64,000 nucleotides of DNA from Chamaecyparis obtusa (Eukaryota; Streptophyta; Pinopsida; Cupressales; Cupressaceae). The stretch's first letter is position 1. Each line of letters starts with the position of its first letter. Positions 1 to 13,870 of the stretch are shown piece after piece. The stretch spans positions 742,501 to 806,500 of the forward strand of contig BSBK01000526.1 of NCBI GenBank assembly GCA_027943335.1, read 5' to 3'. The notes below the pieces were generated by a model, which saw only the letters and a program-made list of their open reading frames with translations, was not told where the DNA came from and made no database searches. The translations under genes were made by a program, and so were the position numbers.

Positions 1-775
1 ATATGCCTTGTGTGGGTATCCATAAAGCCTGGGAAAAGATGAAGCCTCACCCAAGGACTATGAGGATGAATACACCAATGTATAGGGTATCCATAAGGCC
101 TGGGAAGAGATAAAGCCTCTCTCCTAGGATTACAAGGATGGATATGCCAAATATAGGATATCCATAAGGCCTTAAGGAGAGAGGGTGTGTGAGGAGATAA
201 TATCATAACTAGTGGACTGTTCTAAGTTGATTATGAGATAACTAGAGCCCCAAGATGTCCTCCCACTAAGGCTAAGAACCTGATCACTAGCTCTCCCATA
301 AGGATTGGGAAAAGATAAAGTCTCTCCCAAAGATTATAAGGATGGAATACTAAGTAAAGAACATCCATAAGGCCTTAGGAGGAGAAAGTCGTAATGAGAT
401 GGTAACATAACTTGAGGACCGTTCTAGAATGGCCATAAAGCAACTAGAGCCCTTGAAGGTTCTCCCCAAAGAACTTGGGACCCTAATTACAAACTCTCCC
501 TAAGGAATAGGATACAAGGCAATACTTAAGAGAGAAGGAAAGTACTACAGTACATCAAGATAAGTTTCATCTTTGAATTATTCTTAATATTTTAAATTGA
601 ATATTATGATCTTCAGAATTGATAAGTTTATATTTGTAAATATATTGCAGTTCTAACTCAAGTTGAAGTTATCATTTCAGGGTCGTTGGATTGGATATCA
701 AAGTTATATAGCAGGACACCACTTACACTAAAGGTTCACATTGCTTGAGCACAAGCAATTTTAGGAAGGGCGGAC
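1..775 (+). repeat. Degenerate tandem repeats before a gypsy-like LTR
   Basis: Imperfect direct repeats built on phrases such as GGTATCCATAAGGCCTGGGA and AGATAAAGCCTCTCCC. Short units recur about every 75-85 bp at the left edge, and a longer unit of about 197 bp recurs (CCATAAGGCCTTAaGGAG near 167 and again near 365). The block ends in a purine-rich tract (ttaggaagggcggac, 761-775) directly before a TG start, as expected for the 3' end of an LTR element. No coding frame is visible. Confidence 0.5.
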
Positions 776-1771
776 TGTGATGTCCCCACTTCTAGAAAAG
801 AATTTAATAATAAATATTAAAAATTAATTAATAAACAAAGAAACATAATAATATAATATAATCAATTATTAACATTATATAATAATTATTAACAATATAT
901 AAAAATAATAATATATTATTAATGGATAATATAATAATAATAATATTTATTAATATAATAATAATTAACAATATAATTTAATATATTGTTAATATAATAA
1001 TCTAATAAGAGTCATTCAAAAAGAAGTTCCAACATACCATAATTCTAGCCAACCCTTAATATTATCAAGCTATATCAACGATGATCTAATAATAAGGAAA
1101 ATTAATGTAGTAGATAGATCTCGACCTCCAAGACAGTATATCCAATGCTTATTTGACAATATACTCACAAAAAAAGCTTCAATCCTATTGATTAGGGGTA
1201 TTGTGACTTGTAATACTGAGAGTCACGTCAACAAAGATCGAAGTGCCTAGCAGAGCTTGAGATGGTAACGATGATCTCAAATATGAATACAGAGATCGAG
1301 TTTTTGAAATCGGGAGACCTAAACGACTAAGTATGGGGTAATACAAAGTATTAATTTCCCCATGTCGTGGAATCTCCAAGGGGAGGTTGCCACAACAATT
1401 GTTAGAAAACTAGTGCAAGAGCACCTAAGACTTTAGCTCAAAGTCTTACTCAATTTTTGGCTTGTACTGACCCTGGCCAGGTTAGAGGTAGATTTAGGAC
1501 TCTAGTAGGAAAATAGGGTGTGGGTCTAGGAGGTCTAGGTTAGACCTAAACTAACCTAGACCTAAACTAATCTAGAAGTGTTTTGGGTTAAAGTTTAGTT
1601 GTGTTGCTTCTGAGTCTCATTTAGTCTTGATATTGAGATTGGGCAAAATAACCTAACTAGGTTAGGAAAGTGTTGAATTGAGCCTAAAATGGCTTCTATG
1701 GTATTAATATATCATTTCATGAAGTTTGGAATGCATTTGGTTAGGTTTGAGATAAAATTGCAAAAATTGTC
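776..1771 (+). mobile_element. LTR of a Ty3/gypsy-like element Z, left part
   Basis: Begins TGTGATGTCCCC right after a polypurine tract, the usual start of a plant gypsy 3' LTR, and runs through a very AT-rich block (800-1010). It is cut at 1771 by element A. The LTR resumes at 14812, where a TATA box (ggattatataagccc, about 14935) fits an LTR promoter. The far end of this LTR could not be fixed. No gene is seen in it. Confidence 0.5.
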
Positions 1772-2880
1772 TATTAGCAATTTAAGTTGTCATTAGTGTA
1801 AATCTCAAACACCATTCCCACCAGTAAAGGTTCACCGGTCACTCACATTACTCTAAAGAAACCAATAGACTAGAAAAAGAGTGTATGCACCGGTAGATTT
1901 AACAAACGAAATACACTGGTAGACCGAACTAAGAACATTGTACTGGTCTTGTATTGCATACATGGACAAACCGGGTATAAGTATATACCAGTCTAAACTG
2001 CATAAAGATCCGCACTGGATTCTGCAGAGTAGTTTGAGTTAAAATCGAAATATGCAGAGCATCCACCGCTCAGAAGTGGAGTTAGCTTTTTAACAAGAGT
2101 TAGCTTTATTTCTATGGATGTTTTCAACGTAAACTCCAGATCAGAACACAAAGCTTTTTGCTAGTTGCATGATTTAATGTTGAGTTTACAGCGTGGCGGT
2201 TCTATGAGTTAAATGTTTCATTAAGGTGAACTCTTGTATAAATACAGGTCATAGGACGCAAGAAAAAGTGTTGTTGAAAGTTGCTGAATAGAGAGAGCAG
2301 AGAAGAGAGAGATTACAGTCACTAAATGTGAAAGGCAAAGAGGCAGAAAAGATTCAACAGCCAGGCAAACCGGGGAAGAGATCAACAGGTATGATCTAAT
2401 CAGACAATCAGTGTCATATAAGATCATTGCTTTTATAAGGTGTGAAAGCAAATTGAAATCCCTCTATCAGGGTAACCCTTATCAGTTCTTTGTAAAAATC
2501 TCTTAACCAGGTAACATCTTTGTTGATGTTGAAAGTCCTCTAACCAGGCAACTCCTAACAGAGTTAAGATCTTAACCGATCTTCTACCAAATCCCTTAAC
2601 CAGGTAGCACCTTCACCAGTGCTTTGTAAGCTCCTAACAGGGTGCCTTCATTCTGCAGTAGTGAAGTTGTGAGCACTGTCTCACCGTGGTTTTTTCCTTC
2701 TAACTGAGGCTTTCCACGTATACATCTTGTGTTAATCTATGTGTTTCTATTTATACTTATGAATGATTGTTTATATTATGCTTATCTTGGAAGGATAATT
2801 AAACAAGTGTTGAATTGTAATAGAAACAAGTATTTACTAATTCACCCCCCCCCCCTCTCAGTAACCGGTTAGTAATAACA
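1772..2880 (+). repeat. Element A 5' LTR
   Basis: A 1109-bp LTR starting TATTAGCAATTT (TG decayed to TA) and ending AGTAATAACA. The 3' part (about 2450-2650) is a string of modules resembling CTTAACCAGGTA, and a C-run (2845-2857) lies near the end. TATA-like tataaatac at about 2236. Confidence 0.88.
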
Positions 2881-2939
2881 ATTGGTATCAAAGCTAGGGC
2901 TCTCTATATATAAAGCTTAACAGCTTGAGAGAAAGATCA

Positions 2940-4292
2940 TAGAGGGTTACAGATATCAGAAACAGCTTGAGGAAGCCAACGACATCATTGCCTCTTTAGA
3001 GAATAGGCTGAGAAGATCACTTGCAAAAAGGAAGGAGTTGGCTCTACAATTGAATGAGAGCAATGAGACCATTGATGAACTCTCTAGGCAGAGTGGATCT
3101 GATTAAGCTGAGGAAGCAGTCTCTGAGCTCATGGAGAAGCACCAGATCCTGACTGGTCAGATCTCCAACCTTAAGAGGGAGCAAGAAGATAATGCCCTAA
3201 GGATGACTGGACTGATTGAGAAAAAGAGAAAAGCTAAAGATGAAACAAACACAGCAGTCAAGTCTTTAACAACCTTTGAAAGAGCAAGGAACCTGGCAGA
3301 GGAAGCCGTAGGGGCAAATGATCTTGTCATTCTACAACTCCAAGAAGACATGCAAATTGTCACCCAAGAAAATGCCAACATGCAAAAGGGTTGGCATGAT
3401 AGGAATGAAGCATGCAAAAGACTGGCACTAGAGTTTTATCAACTGAAGGAACAAAAGAAAGAACTTGAAGAAAGAAATGAAACCCTAAGAAGATACAACG
3501 AGAGCTCGGTCAAGCTTGATGAGCAACTTAAAGCACAAAGATCACACCCGTCTTGGATTCACCGAAAAGGACATCAAAGAGACTGGTGAGTCTTCTGGAG
3601 CTAAGACAAGCAAGAAGGATAAGAAGAAGCGGCTGGCACAAAAAGCTAACAAGACTTTCAATACCTCTTGCACTCATTGTGGGAAACCGGGTCACAGAAC
3701 AAATGACTGCAGGAATGCACCGGTAAAACCAAACAACAGTTACTGCAAAAACTATTGCGAGTATGGTCACAAGACCAATGAATGTTGGTCAAGCCCGACA
3801 ACTGTGTCCAGTGGAAGCAGGGGAAGCTTCAAGAGCTATTGCTACACATGCAATAAGTTTGGACACAAAGCCGATGAATGCAAATCAAAGACAATGGCAT
3901 TCAGATCCCCAAGACCGGTATTCACCAAGAGAAACAAGAACCAGAGCACAGCCAACTGTGCAAACTGTGGGATGCACAGTCACAATGACTCTTGGTGCAA
4001 ATCACCTAACACAAGAAAGGTGAACCCATGGAAGGCAACTGGGATAGTCTGCTATCACTGCCACAAGGTTGGACACTTAGCCAAATACTGCAGGAACCGG
4101 TCAATGAACAAAAGAAAGGGATCGGTCAAACCGGTGGAGAAGGTCTCGTCTTCGAATGAGAAGAACAAAGGTAAGAAGACTGAAAAAGAAGTCAAGCAGA
4201 TTTGGTTCAAAAAGGAATCAAAGAGCTCCGCTGAGGAGAAAACAGAGGAAAGATCATCATCTGTTGATGGTGATATCTCTTCAGCAAACTGA
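2940..4292 (+). pseudogene. Element A Gag remnant: coiled coil plus five zinc knuckles
   Basis: Nucleic-acid-binding structural protein of the element. Two frames overlap at 3516-3589. The first (about 2952-3589, in-frame TAA at 3104) is a long coiled coil rich in E, K and L. The second (3516-4292) carries the linker LGFTEKDIKETG and five CCHC-like knuckles: CTHCGKPGHRTNDC, YCKNYCEYGHKTNEC, CYTCNKFGHKADEC, CANCGMHSHNDSWC (irregular) and CYHCHKVGHLAKYC. A K/E-rich tail follows. Five consecutive knuckles is more than the one or two of ordinary plant Gag. The frame break near 3530 and the nonsense codon make this copy inactive. No protease follows it. Confidence 0.75.
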
Positions 4293-4536
4293 GCCTACAA
4301 GGCTTAGAGGGAACCGATAGACCATCTACCGTTCTCAGTAGAACTGGTGAGAAGAGAACTCACTCAGTCTACAAGGACAACCAAACAGGTAAGCTTTGAT
4401 CAACCGGGATAAGCACAACCGAAAAAGCTGGAGTACCGGTAAACAAAAAAAATGGAAAGAGAAGTTAGGTAAGGCAATAAATGTTGTAGCCGTTTAACAA
4501 TAGTTACCATTTGGTAATTACCGTTATGCCCTAACT

Positions 4537-4552
4537 CTATAAAAGAAAGGAA
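4537..4552 (+). promoter_or_regulatory. TATA-like box inside element A
   Basis: The sequence actctataaaagaaag lies about 130 bp before the first ATG of the second long frame, in an otherwise non-coding gap between the Gag remnant and that frame. It would fit an internal promoter; this is inference from position and motif only. Confidence 0.3.
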
Positions 4553-4670
4553 AATTACTCATTAGTTTTACTTTGCTTTCTTTGCGATTAACAAGTTCTT
4601 GTGCCAAATAATATTCTCGCACTTTGATCACTGTAAGCTACTTTTTGTAATACTGATCAAGTGACTTTCT

Positions 4671-7600
4671 GTGTTAACCGGTTATCAAGAAATGCCATCA
4701 TCATCCTCTACCGTGAAGCTGATCAAGGGAAATCAAGCAGACCGACCTGCATATGATATTGCGGCGGTTCAGAACAGGGAAAACGATATGGCTGGTGCGC
4801 TGTCGTCTGTGCCAATCGTAGTCCTCTTGACCGAAGACATCACGGCATTCATTCACACCAAACAAGAAGAACTAGGCGAAACCTATATTCAAAGCGAGTA
4901 CCTCGAGTTATGTGAAGAAGGGAGACTTCCTGATAAGTATGCAAAGCTGGTAGCATCTGGGCTTATCAATGGAGTGTGCTACCCAACCATCTTCCGAGAA
5001 GACTGCATTTGAATGGTTCTAAGCCGTCTTCATGAACCGGATTTCTGGCTAAATAAAGGTGCATGCCATCCAATCACCAAAGAAGATCTGCATAGGGTGA
5101 CCGTTTACAGTGACCAAGGGGAAGCACTAAACCTAAGGACCATATCCAATGCCGTCGTCAATAAGCTAACAAAGTCAAGATCTAATGGTCGACTTATGAC
5201 CGTGACCGACATTAAGGATGATGGAGTCCACTTTGCATCTCTTGTGATTGGCTACAAAGTTTACCAGTCAAGCAATCTAAATAGCATACCGGGTGGAACA
5301 ATTCACGCCACACACCGGATAATGCACGATAATGCTCAATACAACATCTGTGCGATGCTTCGAGGGCAAATATTTGAAAACGTGTAGAAGCTCGGAGTCG
5401 TCAAGAAGAAATCCATGAAGTATGGAACCCTGCTAGTATGTTTGTACTTCTACTATTCAAATTTCTTCTCGGGTATTGGAAAAGTGACTTGGGGAACCGA
5501 TAGACCGATCATGCATCAAATCAGTGAAATGGCCAACCAACCAGGAAACAAGTTAGGAAGAGTAATGACTAAACACTTTGAGGCATTTAACTACAAATGC
5601 ATACAAGAGAGAGGGTGTTGTCAACCATTGTTAACGAATACAAAGACAATGTATGCTTTCTGGTCACCACTGATAACTGCATAATTCAGGTCGTGGAACC
5701 AAGAACCATGTATGCTCCTGAGCTAGGCTACGAGATCACCACAAAGGCTACTAAGGCATATGCAAATGGCTTGACTGAGGCGGCTCTAGATCTCGGTGCT
5801 TACCGGTTCGATACCCACGAAGAGATCCAAGAGAATCTAAAAAACAGGGCACCGATTAAAAATGTCTACACCGAAAGGGCCCCCACACCAAAGAAGAAAC
5901 CTGTGACAGAGAAGCGCAAGGCTCAAAGGAAGAAAGCTCAACCGGTACCCAGTACCCAAGAGGAAGAACAAGAAGAGACAGAGACCGAGGAAACAATTCC
6001 TCTAGTCAGAAAGAGGAAATCAGGTAAACCGGTAAAGGAGGATCCACCAAGAAGAGCCAAGCTCACAATTGATGAATTTGTGGCACCATTGAAAAAAACT
6101 GGGGGAATGGGTTCAGTAAGCAGAAGATATCAGTTTGCAAATGAAGAAGACAGGAGGAAGATTGAAGAAGCAGTAGTGCATTGCATTCATAAGTATAATC
6201 TGCACCCTACCGAACTTCACAAGATTGTACCGGAGGATCTCCTACAAATTCTTGAAGCTAAATGGAAAGCTTCAATGGACAGAGAAAAGGAGCTAAGGGT
6301 ACGAGCTCTGCTAGAGGTTCAGAACCACCTCACTCTGGAAGAAGCCACCAAACAAGCTGAACTGCATCGGCAAGATTTCTTGACAAAGAGGAGGATCAGT
6401 CGGATGCTAATAGGAGAATCTGAAATGGTTCATAAGGAAGGAGTAACCATATGGACCAAACTTCTTCAAACCCAGCAGCAAGCAGAAGAAGCTCGACAAA
6501 AAACCACAGTTCCACCGGTCCCTGACACCAGTAAAGGAAAGGAGTGCTTGGAGCTGAGGCACAGATTAAAGAGAAGAATCCTACAGAACCGGTCATCGTC
6601 GACATCACCGATGACAAGAGCAGCAATCCAGCACATCCAACTGTTCTCATCTCTCCAAGCAAAGGTAACACTCGCCCTATGTCTGTCAATGATATTGTTG
6701 ATGAGGTAATGGACTTTGGAGAAGTAGATAATGCTGCTAAGTGGTACAATGTACTAGAAGAAGACGATAAACAGGCAGTAATTATAGCTATAGTGGAAAC
6801 TTTTATGGATTTTCATAAAACTCCAGGGGACTTCAAGTCCAAGTTTCCACCGGAACTCAATTCTAGGCTTCAGACAAAATGGAGAACCGGTCTAGGCACC
6901 AACTCAAGAATTAATAGGGAAACACTGTTAAAAGTCAAACCTGGTCTCAGTGAAGAAAGAATAAAGCTTCTACTAGAGGAAGTAGCAATGAACTTAGATA
7001 CCAAGTATAGAATTGCCCAGATACTAAATGGATATGAGAATCAAGTCTATAAAGAGACTTTAGACTTCTGGCAGTAGTACAATTTCAGTGCACTTGAGAA
7101 TTTAGGTCCATAGGATCAAACTGAACATGTACAAACACCACCGATTCAATTCACTAGTCGTGAAGAACCTGCAATAGGTAAGGTAAATGTTCAAGCAGAG
7201 GAGTTCACATTTGGTGAACAGATAGTTCCCCCAGTAGAACAAGAACTAAGAAATGGTATTCCTATGGGAGAATTACATACAGCTGAAGAGCAGCACACAG
7301 AAGAAGTCCCACCGAGAGAACAACTTCAACAAAAACAGGATGTCCCACAAGAAGTTGAAGTGCCACCGGAAAAAGAAGCTCAGAATAAAGAAGTACCTGC
7401 TAAAGAAGACCTACCTAAAGAAGAGGTGCAACCGGGAGATGCAGCTCAACAAGCAGATGAAGAAAATAAGGAATAGGAACAAGAAATTCCTATACACACT
7501 AAGCAAGCTCAACCGGAACAGGAGCCCAAGCAAAAGGAACAAGTGGATATCCCAAGCTCCTCATCTAAAAGAAAGTTAGCATTTGCTGAGGATAAAGAAG

Positions 7601-8382
7601 CCAAAAGGAGCAAGGCAACTGATACAGTTGTAAACATCACCAAGAAGTCAACAAGGCAGCTCAAGGCGTTGACCAAGAGGAAACAGGACAAGGTCCTGAC
7701 CACTGTGAAGAATATCTTGTGCAACTTCGTGCCTGATGCTGACATAGATAAAGATGAACCTGTGATAGATCAGTTGGAAGTCTTGGCACAAGCAATCGGT
7801 GATGAACTGACAAATCCAGAAACTGTAGCTATAGATCTCTATGAGAAGAAGAGAATAGAGATTCTCCACAAACAAGTTGAAGATATCACGATAACTCTGT
7901 CATCTAACTTAAGAGTTCTTCAACAGCAGATCCAAGTTGCAGGAAGTTTGATGACAAGAACTTCCAACTTTGAAACTTTCTTGCAAGATCTGTTAGAGAA
8001 GTCAGCAAAGACTTCAGAAGACATTAGAGCCTTGTCCTCTCAATTTGACATCAAACATAAGTCTGCAACAAAGTTTAGTAGAGAAATGACCAGTCTGGCT
8101 CTAATTCTAAGAAAGACTACAGAAGAGGAGAATAAGAGAATCCAAGACATTATTGGATTTCAGTTATTTCTAGCCCCAACATTTGACTCCATGCAGCAAA
8201 TTGCAACTTCTACAGAAATTCTGATCAATGAACCTAATTATAAAACTGTGGAGGATATGAAGAACATTGTTTCTCTAAAAGCAGCCCAAAAGAACATTGA
8301 ATATGTAACCGGTCAATGGGCACCGTTTCTTCATTCTACTAAGAATATCTATAAGGATATCTTCACTAAGCTACATATGTGA
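4671..8382 (+). pseudogene. Element A second long reading frame, unassigned
   Basis: About 1,200 codons of former coding sequence, not pol. Frame 1 runs from 4671 with in-frame TGA (5010) and TAG (5385) to about 5600. A shift then leads into 5597-6709, and another near 6540 into a frame running to 8382 with stops at 7075 and 7474. The N-terminal part is globular (HEPDFWLNKGACHPITKEDL; IGYKVYQSSNLNSIPGGTIH). The middle is charged and proline-rich (KKKPVTEKRKAQRKKAQPVP). The part near 7264-7480 is a run of PxE/K repeats, and the C-terminus is helical, likely coiled (LYEKKRIEILHKQVEDITIT). It sits where SIRE elements carry an envelope-like ORF, but no clear signal peptide or membrane segment was seen, so the function is unknown. 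Confidence 0.6.
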
Positions 8383-8703
8383 AATCCTAAATGAAGTTTA
8401 ACCCTTTGTCCTATGGAGGCAAAATGGGGAAGAAGAAGCAGAACTGAAGTGGAACAGAGCAGCTACTGGACAGAAGAGCTAAAGACCTTGGACAGGGGAA
8501 GCAGCAGTCAAGGGGAAGTCTGCAATCACAAGAGAGCAGAACTAAAGTGGATAGAATAAGAACCAGAACAAAAGAAGAGCTAAAGCACTTTAACAGGGGA
8601 AGTGTGCTATAGAGAAAAGAGAAGTCTACCAAACAAGGTATAAATTGTGATAAGTGAGTATGGTTTTGAGCATAGTTTTGCCACCAATGACAAAGGGGAA
8701 GAT

Positions 8704-9314
8704 TGTTAGCAATTTAAGTTGTCATTAGTGTAAATCTCAAACACCATTCCCACCGGTAAAGGTTCACTGGTCACTCACGATACTCTAAAGAAACCGGTAG
8801 ACTAGAAAGAGAGTGCATGTACCGGTCGATTAAACAGAGGAAATACACTAGTAGACTGAACTAAGAGCATTGTACCGGTCTTGTATTGCATACAGGGACA
8901 AACAAGGTATAAGTATATACTGGTCTAAACTGCATAAAGATCCGCACCGGATTCTGCAGAGCAGTTTGTGTTAAAACCGGAATATGCGGAGCATCCACCG
9001 CTCAGAAGTGGAGTTAGCTTTTTAACAGGAGTTAGCTTTATTTCTACAGATGTTTTCAAAGTAAACTCCAAATCAGAACTCAAAGCTTTTTGCTAGTTGC
9101 ATGAGTTAATGTTGAGTTTACAGCCTAGCAGTTCTATGAGTTAAGGGTTTCATTAAGGTGAACTCTTGTATAAATACAGGTCATAGGACGCAAGAAAAAG
9201 TGTTGTTGAAAGTTGCTGAATAGAGAGAGCAGAGAAGAGAGAGATTACAGTCACCAGAGGTGAAAGCCAAAGAGGCAGAAAAAATTCAACAGCCAGGCAA
9301 ATCGGGGAAGAGAT
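8704..9314 (+). repeat. Element A 3' LTR, part 1
   Basis: Starts TGTTAGCAATTTAAG after the purine tract and matches the 5' LTR up to GAGAT (9310-9314), where element a is inserted. Compared with the 5' LTR it differs in many ACCGGT/ACTGGT-type positions. Confidence 0.88.
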
Positions 9315-9370
9315 TGTTAAAGTATTGTTAGTTCGTGTTTAAAGTATATATTAATATGCATATGTGTGTA

Positions 9371-9373
<3 letters not shown>

Positions 9374-9413
<40 letters not shown>
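9374..9413. repeat. TA microsatellite in 5' LTR of element a
   Basis: About 20 TA units. The equivalent tract in the 3' LTR (about 13973-14055) is roughly twice as long, which accounts for the LTR length difference. Confidence 0.95.
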
Positions 9414-9417
<4 letters not shown>

Positions 9418-12400
9418 CAAAGTATGAATAAACTATTGGTTAAGATATGTTAACTAATAGTTATGTAATGAAGTGACATGACCATAAGTATATACAGTCA
9501 TGTCTATTCATTACATGACTATTCAATATATACATATACCCTATTGTTATTGTAGAATCAATCAATAACGAAGGCAATTGTATTATACAATCACAATAGT
9601 AATCTATTTCAGTTCAGCACTCATATATTCTCTATAGGATGATCCTAATTTCTCAACATGGTATCAAAGCCTAACCTATAAGAGAATAAAATATAATCAC
9701 AAACAATCTTGACAGCAATATTGGTGACGATCTTGATAAAGATTCATTCAACTATGAAGATCCAAAATGAAATTGGCATCCTTATACAAATAGAGGAGGA
9801 TATAAAACTATTCTGATATAACATCCATTCATGTGATGTGAAAACAAACAGAAGGAACACAGTCAGCATCCTGTATATGTACAGGTCAGCAGATTGACAG
9901 GGACACTTCACATAATCCTTCTCGGATCAATAATCAGTCAATTACTTATATATATCAAAGTGGCATCTGGAGATTAGAAACAAATGGGAGTGTAAATACG
10001 CATAGAAACTTGGTGTCTTGCCATCAGTTAGGAGGATACTACTATTGATTAAGAAGAAATCAGTATCGCAGGATCCCTTTATATATTCGACAAGATAGAA
10101 TAAACGATATTCAATGCTCATTACAAAGAATATGGTTCAGAATTATAATGGAGAACATAGAAGGGATCATGTTTTGAGTCAGCGATTTTGGAGATTACAG
10201 TCAATCAGCAAGGAATATGATATTATAATATACATCTGGTTGACAGACAACGAAGGAGTCTTACATTTACGTATTTTGGGGAGGTGTTTCCAGTCATTGT
10301 GAATAGAGATATATTCGAATAGGAGTGATTAGTATTTATTCAAGAGAAACTTATGCATTGCAGAGCGAGAGGAAACATCATTTGGGGATGACAAAGTAGT
10401 TTCTTGCGAGCCATAGCCACTAAGGAGATGATTCATCCAACATGAGATTAGAGATAAAATAAATGGATTAGATATTATTGGGCGGCTAAATGTATCACCG
10501 ATTTCATAAGCTTGAGAGAGTACTCATGGAACTGGTTGAGGATTAATTATATAAAGGAAAAACTACCACAGGTCAGAAATACAGTCCTTCCACTTACCCG
10601 GGTTCCAACCATTAGCAGATATACTGCATAGTATAAGTGCGTATATAAACATATGCATCTTCAGGATGACTAAGCATTAATATGGGAAGTCTAGTGATCC
10701 CTCAAAGTTATCAAATTTGATAGGGATTGCTCTAGTGTCAACATTCCAAATACTCGAACAACTTATAAGGTTGCAGAACCATTACTGATAACAGTGAATT
10801 TATAGCTAAGAAGAGTGGGACATATGTCTTGGTGCTCTATAACTTTGGCCTATTATCATTTCATTGTACCGAACAAAGGAAAATGGGCAAATCACCGAAT
10901 AGTTTTGGGTCATCACTAAGGAAATACTGGCGCCGAATTCCTCGACAATTAAGGAGGAATGTAAAAGTTGAATTAGTGAAAGTCAGCACCAAAGTAGTGA
11001 CAAATAATACAACTCTCTACATTCACCTTGTGAATCGCTGTTAGCGAATGGAATACAAAGCATTATAATACTGTTCAGGGGTAGCGAACAGCGATCAAGT
11101 AGAGGCTAGCAGGTGGTGTTCAAGATAGCAACTGAGGTTAGAAACTGCAATTACTAATAAGAGGAACTAATCATGATGAGTTCTATCACAGTGATAAGGT
11201 TTCAAGGAAGTCGCTGCATTGATAAGACAAACAATGGTCAAAAACAGTGACCGATTCATCATGATAATTATAATTGTCAGCATCTGATGATTTCAGGTTG
11301 AGAAGTATTGGTAACCAATCATGGTCTTTGATGGAGCGGACCCTGATCTTGCATTATCGTGTGGAATAAGTCTATCGACTTTCATTGATAATGGCATCGA
11401 CTTCCAGTGAACAGAAGGAATATTGTCTAAGCACCAATTAAGGATTAGATCGATATGTAAACATTGCTCAAGTAAGCAAGCGATATCGATCAAGGAAAAA
11501 AAACAATATAAGTTAATCAGCGATTGCCAGATACCGATTTTGGAGTGGATTAAGATGGCAGTCTAATCGGTAATATGACGATAACTAATGCTAGTGATCT
11601 AATACTTAAGAAGACATGATTAAGTTCAGAAATTACAATATGGGAGGGGGTGCGATCAGTTAATTACGGGAGGCATTGATGAATAGCTTGATTGGTCTCA
11701 AACCAAGAGCACATGTCACTTAGATATCATCATAGGAACAACTCAACCATGCTTGAGGATGCGATCTCAACTCAACATAAAGAAATTTAAGTATGTTTTG
11801 AGATATGATGATCTGGTTAAGAATAGCGACCATACAGAGACAAAACGATAACAAAGGAATAATAAGCAATAACATCAATACCATCGATTAATTATTAACA
11901 AGTTAATTAGTGACTTGACATAAGACTTATTAGTCAGCAGCCATAATAGAAGACTTTAGTTATGAAGAAAGTTGCAATTGCTAATAAAGACAACATTGAT
12001 GCCAAGTATTCGATTAACATAAAGATCATAATAAAACTGATATGTTATGAAGAAGAATGATGAGTACGAGTATCGTATTAATGGGCTCACCTTACGAAAG
12101 GAAATATTTGAAACTTAACATAAGTATTCATCTTTGAGTTAAATTTTTATAATTTTGTAGTCATTTTCTTATATGTATTCATGTTTGTACTATAAGAGCT
12201 ATTTGCCTTGATCTTTTCATTTGTATCCAAGAATGTTCTTGTAGAAGAAAAATACAACTACAAAAAAAAAAAGAAGAATGATGCAATCAAGGCATTATGC
12301 AGGGTTGTTCCGTACTATAATAAGTGCAGGATGATTCTTTGATCACAAGTACCTATGGACTGCTGAGTGCAGGGTCCGTTGCACATGTGGCATTGACAGG

Positions 12401-13429
12401 CTCCTACAACTACACTGCTCCAGATTTTGATTACACTACGACAGTGAAATTTCATAATAAGTACTCATGGATTTGTGTACAACCTTTGGACTATAGCGAG
12501 ATGGATTCTTCAAAATATTTTTTTTATGGGCTCACCTTATGAAAGGGAATATAAAAGGACGGAAGCATGTGAAATTCAGATTAAGAGGGAGTCCTGACAT
12601 CTTCAGAAAGTTTAAGAATTGATGAACTTGAGCTTCAGAGGGAGCAGATGATTCAGTCAACTTGTGACAAAATCAATCATATTGATTGAGAGAGAGATCA
12701 TTGCTGAAGGTGAAACAATTCTGAGGCTATAGAAGTGGAAACTCGTGGATAGAATCACAGATGAGATACACATAGATAGGATCTCTAATTGAAGTAATTC
12801 TTACATCTCGAACCTACAGTTCATTGAGATGAACATCATACTAGAGGTCTTTATTATCTTCCCTCAAGTCCAAAAGGGAGTGTTAATGTTGTGGCCTTGA
12901 AAAAGATCAAAATGCATCCTATGCTAGTCAATGTGAGTCGGCGCAACCTTATGTCTATTCAGATTATTCATGTATGAGACATCGATTCTCTCAAGAAGAA
13001 AGGTATGGAGTCACATCTTGCAGTAACACTAAGATGAGCATATAAACAGGGTATGCCTCCATGACAAAAGAGGAAGCGAAAGGATCTGCATCAGTGGACA
13101 TTCGAAGATCTTGATTCAGAGGGAGTAGACCATGTTTTGTTGGTTACCTGGTGATCAAGAAATTGTAGCAGAGAATTATGATGAATTACCATGTGAGAAG
13201 GCTATGCTTTCATGTCAGTGGGAGAAGCTAGAAGATCAAATTAAGATGGCAACCCAGGATCGTGGTCATATTAATTCAAAGTAAGTATTCCTGATGTTGA
13301 GGAATAAAGTCTTAGCTGAAAAGAGATTTTCAGCCTTAGTGATCTATCATTTTGTATCTTAAATGATTCTTGTCTTTGATAGACAAGTTTAAGGTGGATG
13401 CCTTCCTCACTTGATAATAGTGAACCAAA

Positions 13430-13870
13430 GTGTCAAGATTGACTACTTAAGTGTGTGTCCCGATTGTGCGGATATCTTGACTCTTGTTATTACTTGTTGT
13501 GTAATGACAAAACCATATCATGATTGACTACTTAAGTGTGTGTCCCGACTGTGCGGATATCATGATATTCAGTCTATTTTCATGATGAGACTACATTAAA
13601 TTGTGTGTCCCGAAGTGTCGGAAGTCATGGTAGACTTTATGGGCCCATTCATTTTGTGTTATGAAAGGTGACGATCTTTCATGTGTGTTGGGTTACTATT
13701 TCAAGGTGACGATCTTGAAAATAGTTAACCACGCTTCAAGATTGACTCCCGAAAGGGACTGTCCCGGATGTGCCAGATATTTTGTTGCTTATGTTATTAC
13801 TGGATGTGTAATAACTTGTCAAGATCGACTCCCGAAAGGGTCTGTCCCGGATGTGCCGGATATCATGATA
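13430..13870 (+). repeat. TGTCCCG repeat array before 3' LTR of element a
   Basis: Five irregular copies of a unit with TGTCCCGA.TGTGCGGATAT and a nearby TCATGAT or GACTCCCGAAAGGG, between 13456 and 13870, spaced 60 to 150 bp. Short inverted parts (atatcatgatat) accompany them. No coding frame. Confidence 0.75.

Noticed and set aside
4671..8382. Host gene captured by element A
   Set aside because: No introns, host-protein motifs or similarity that I can recognise; kept as an unassigned element frame.
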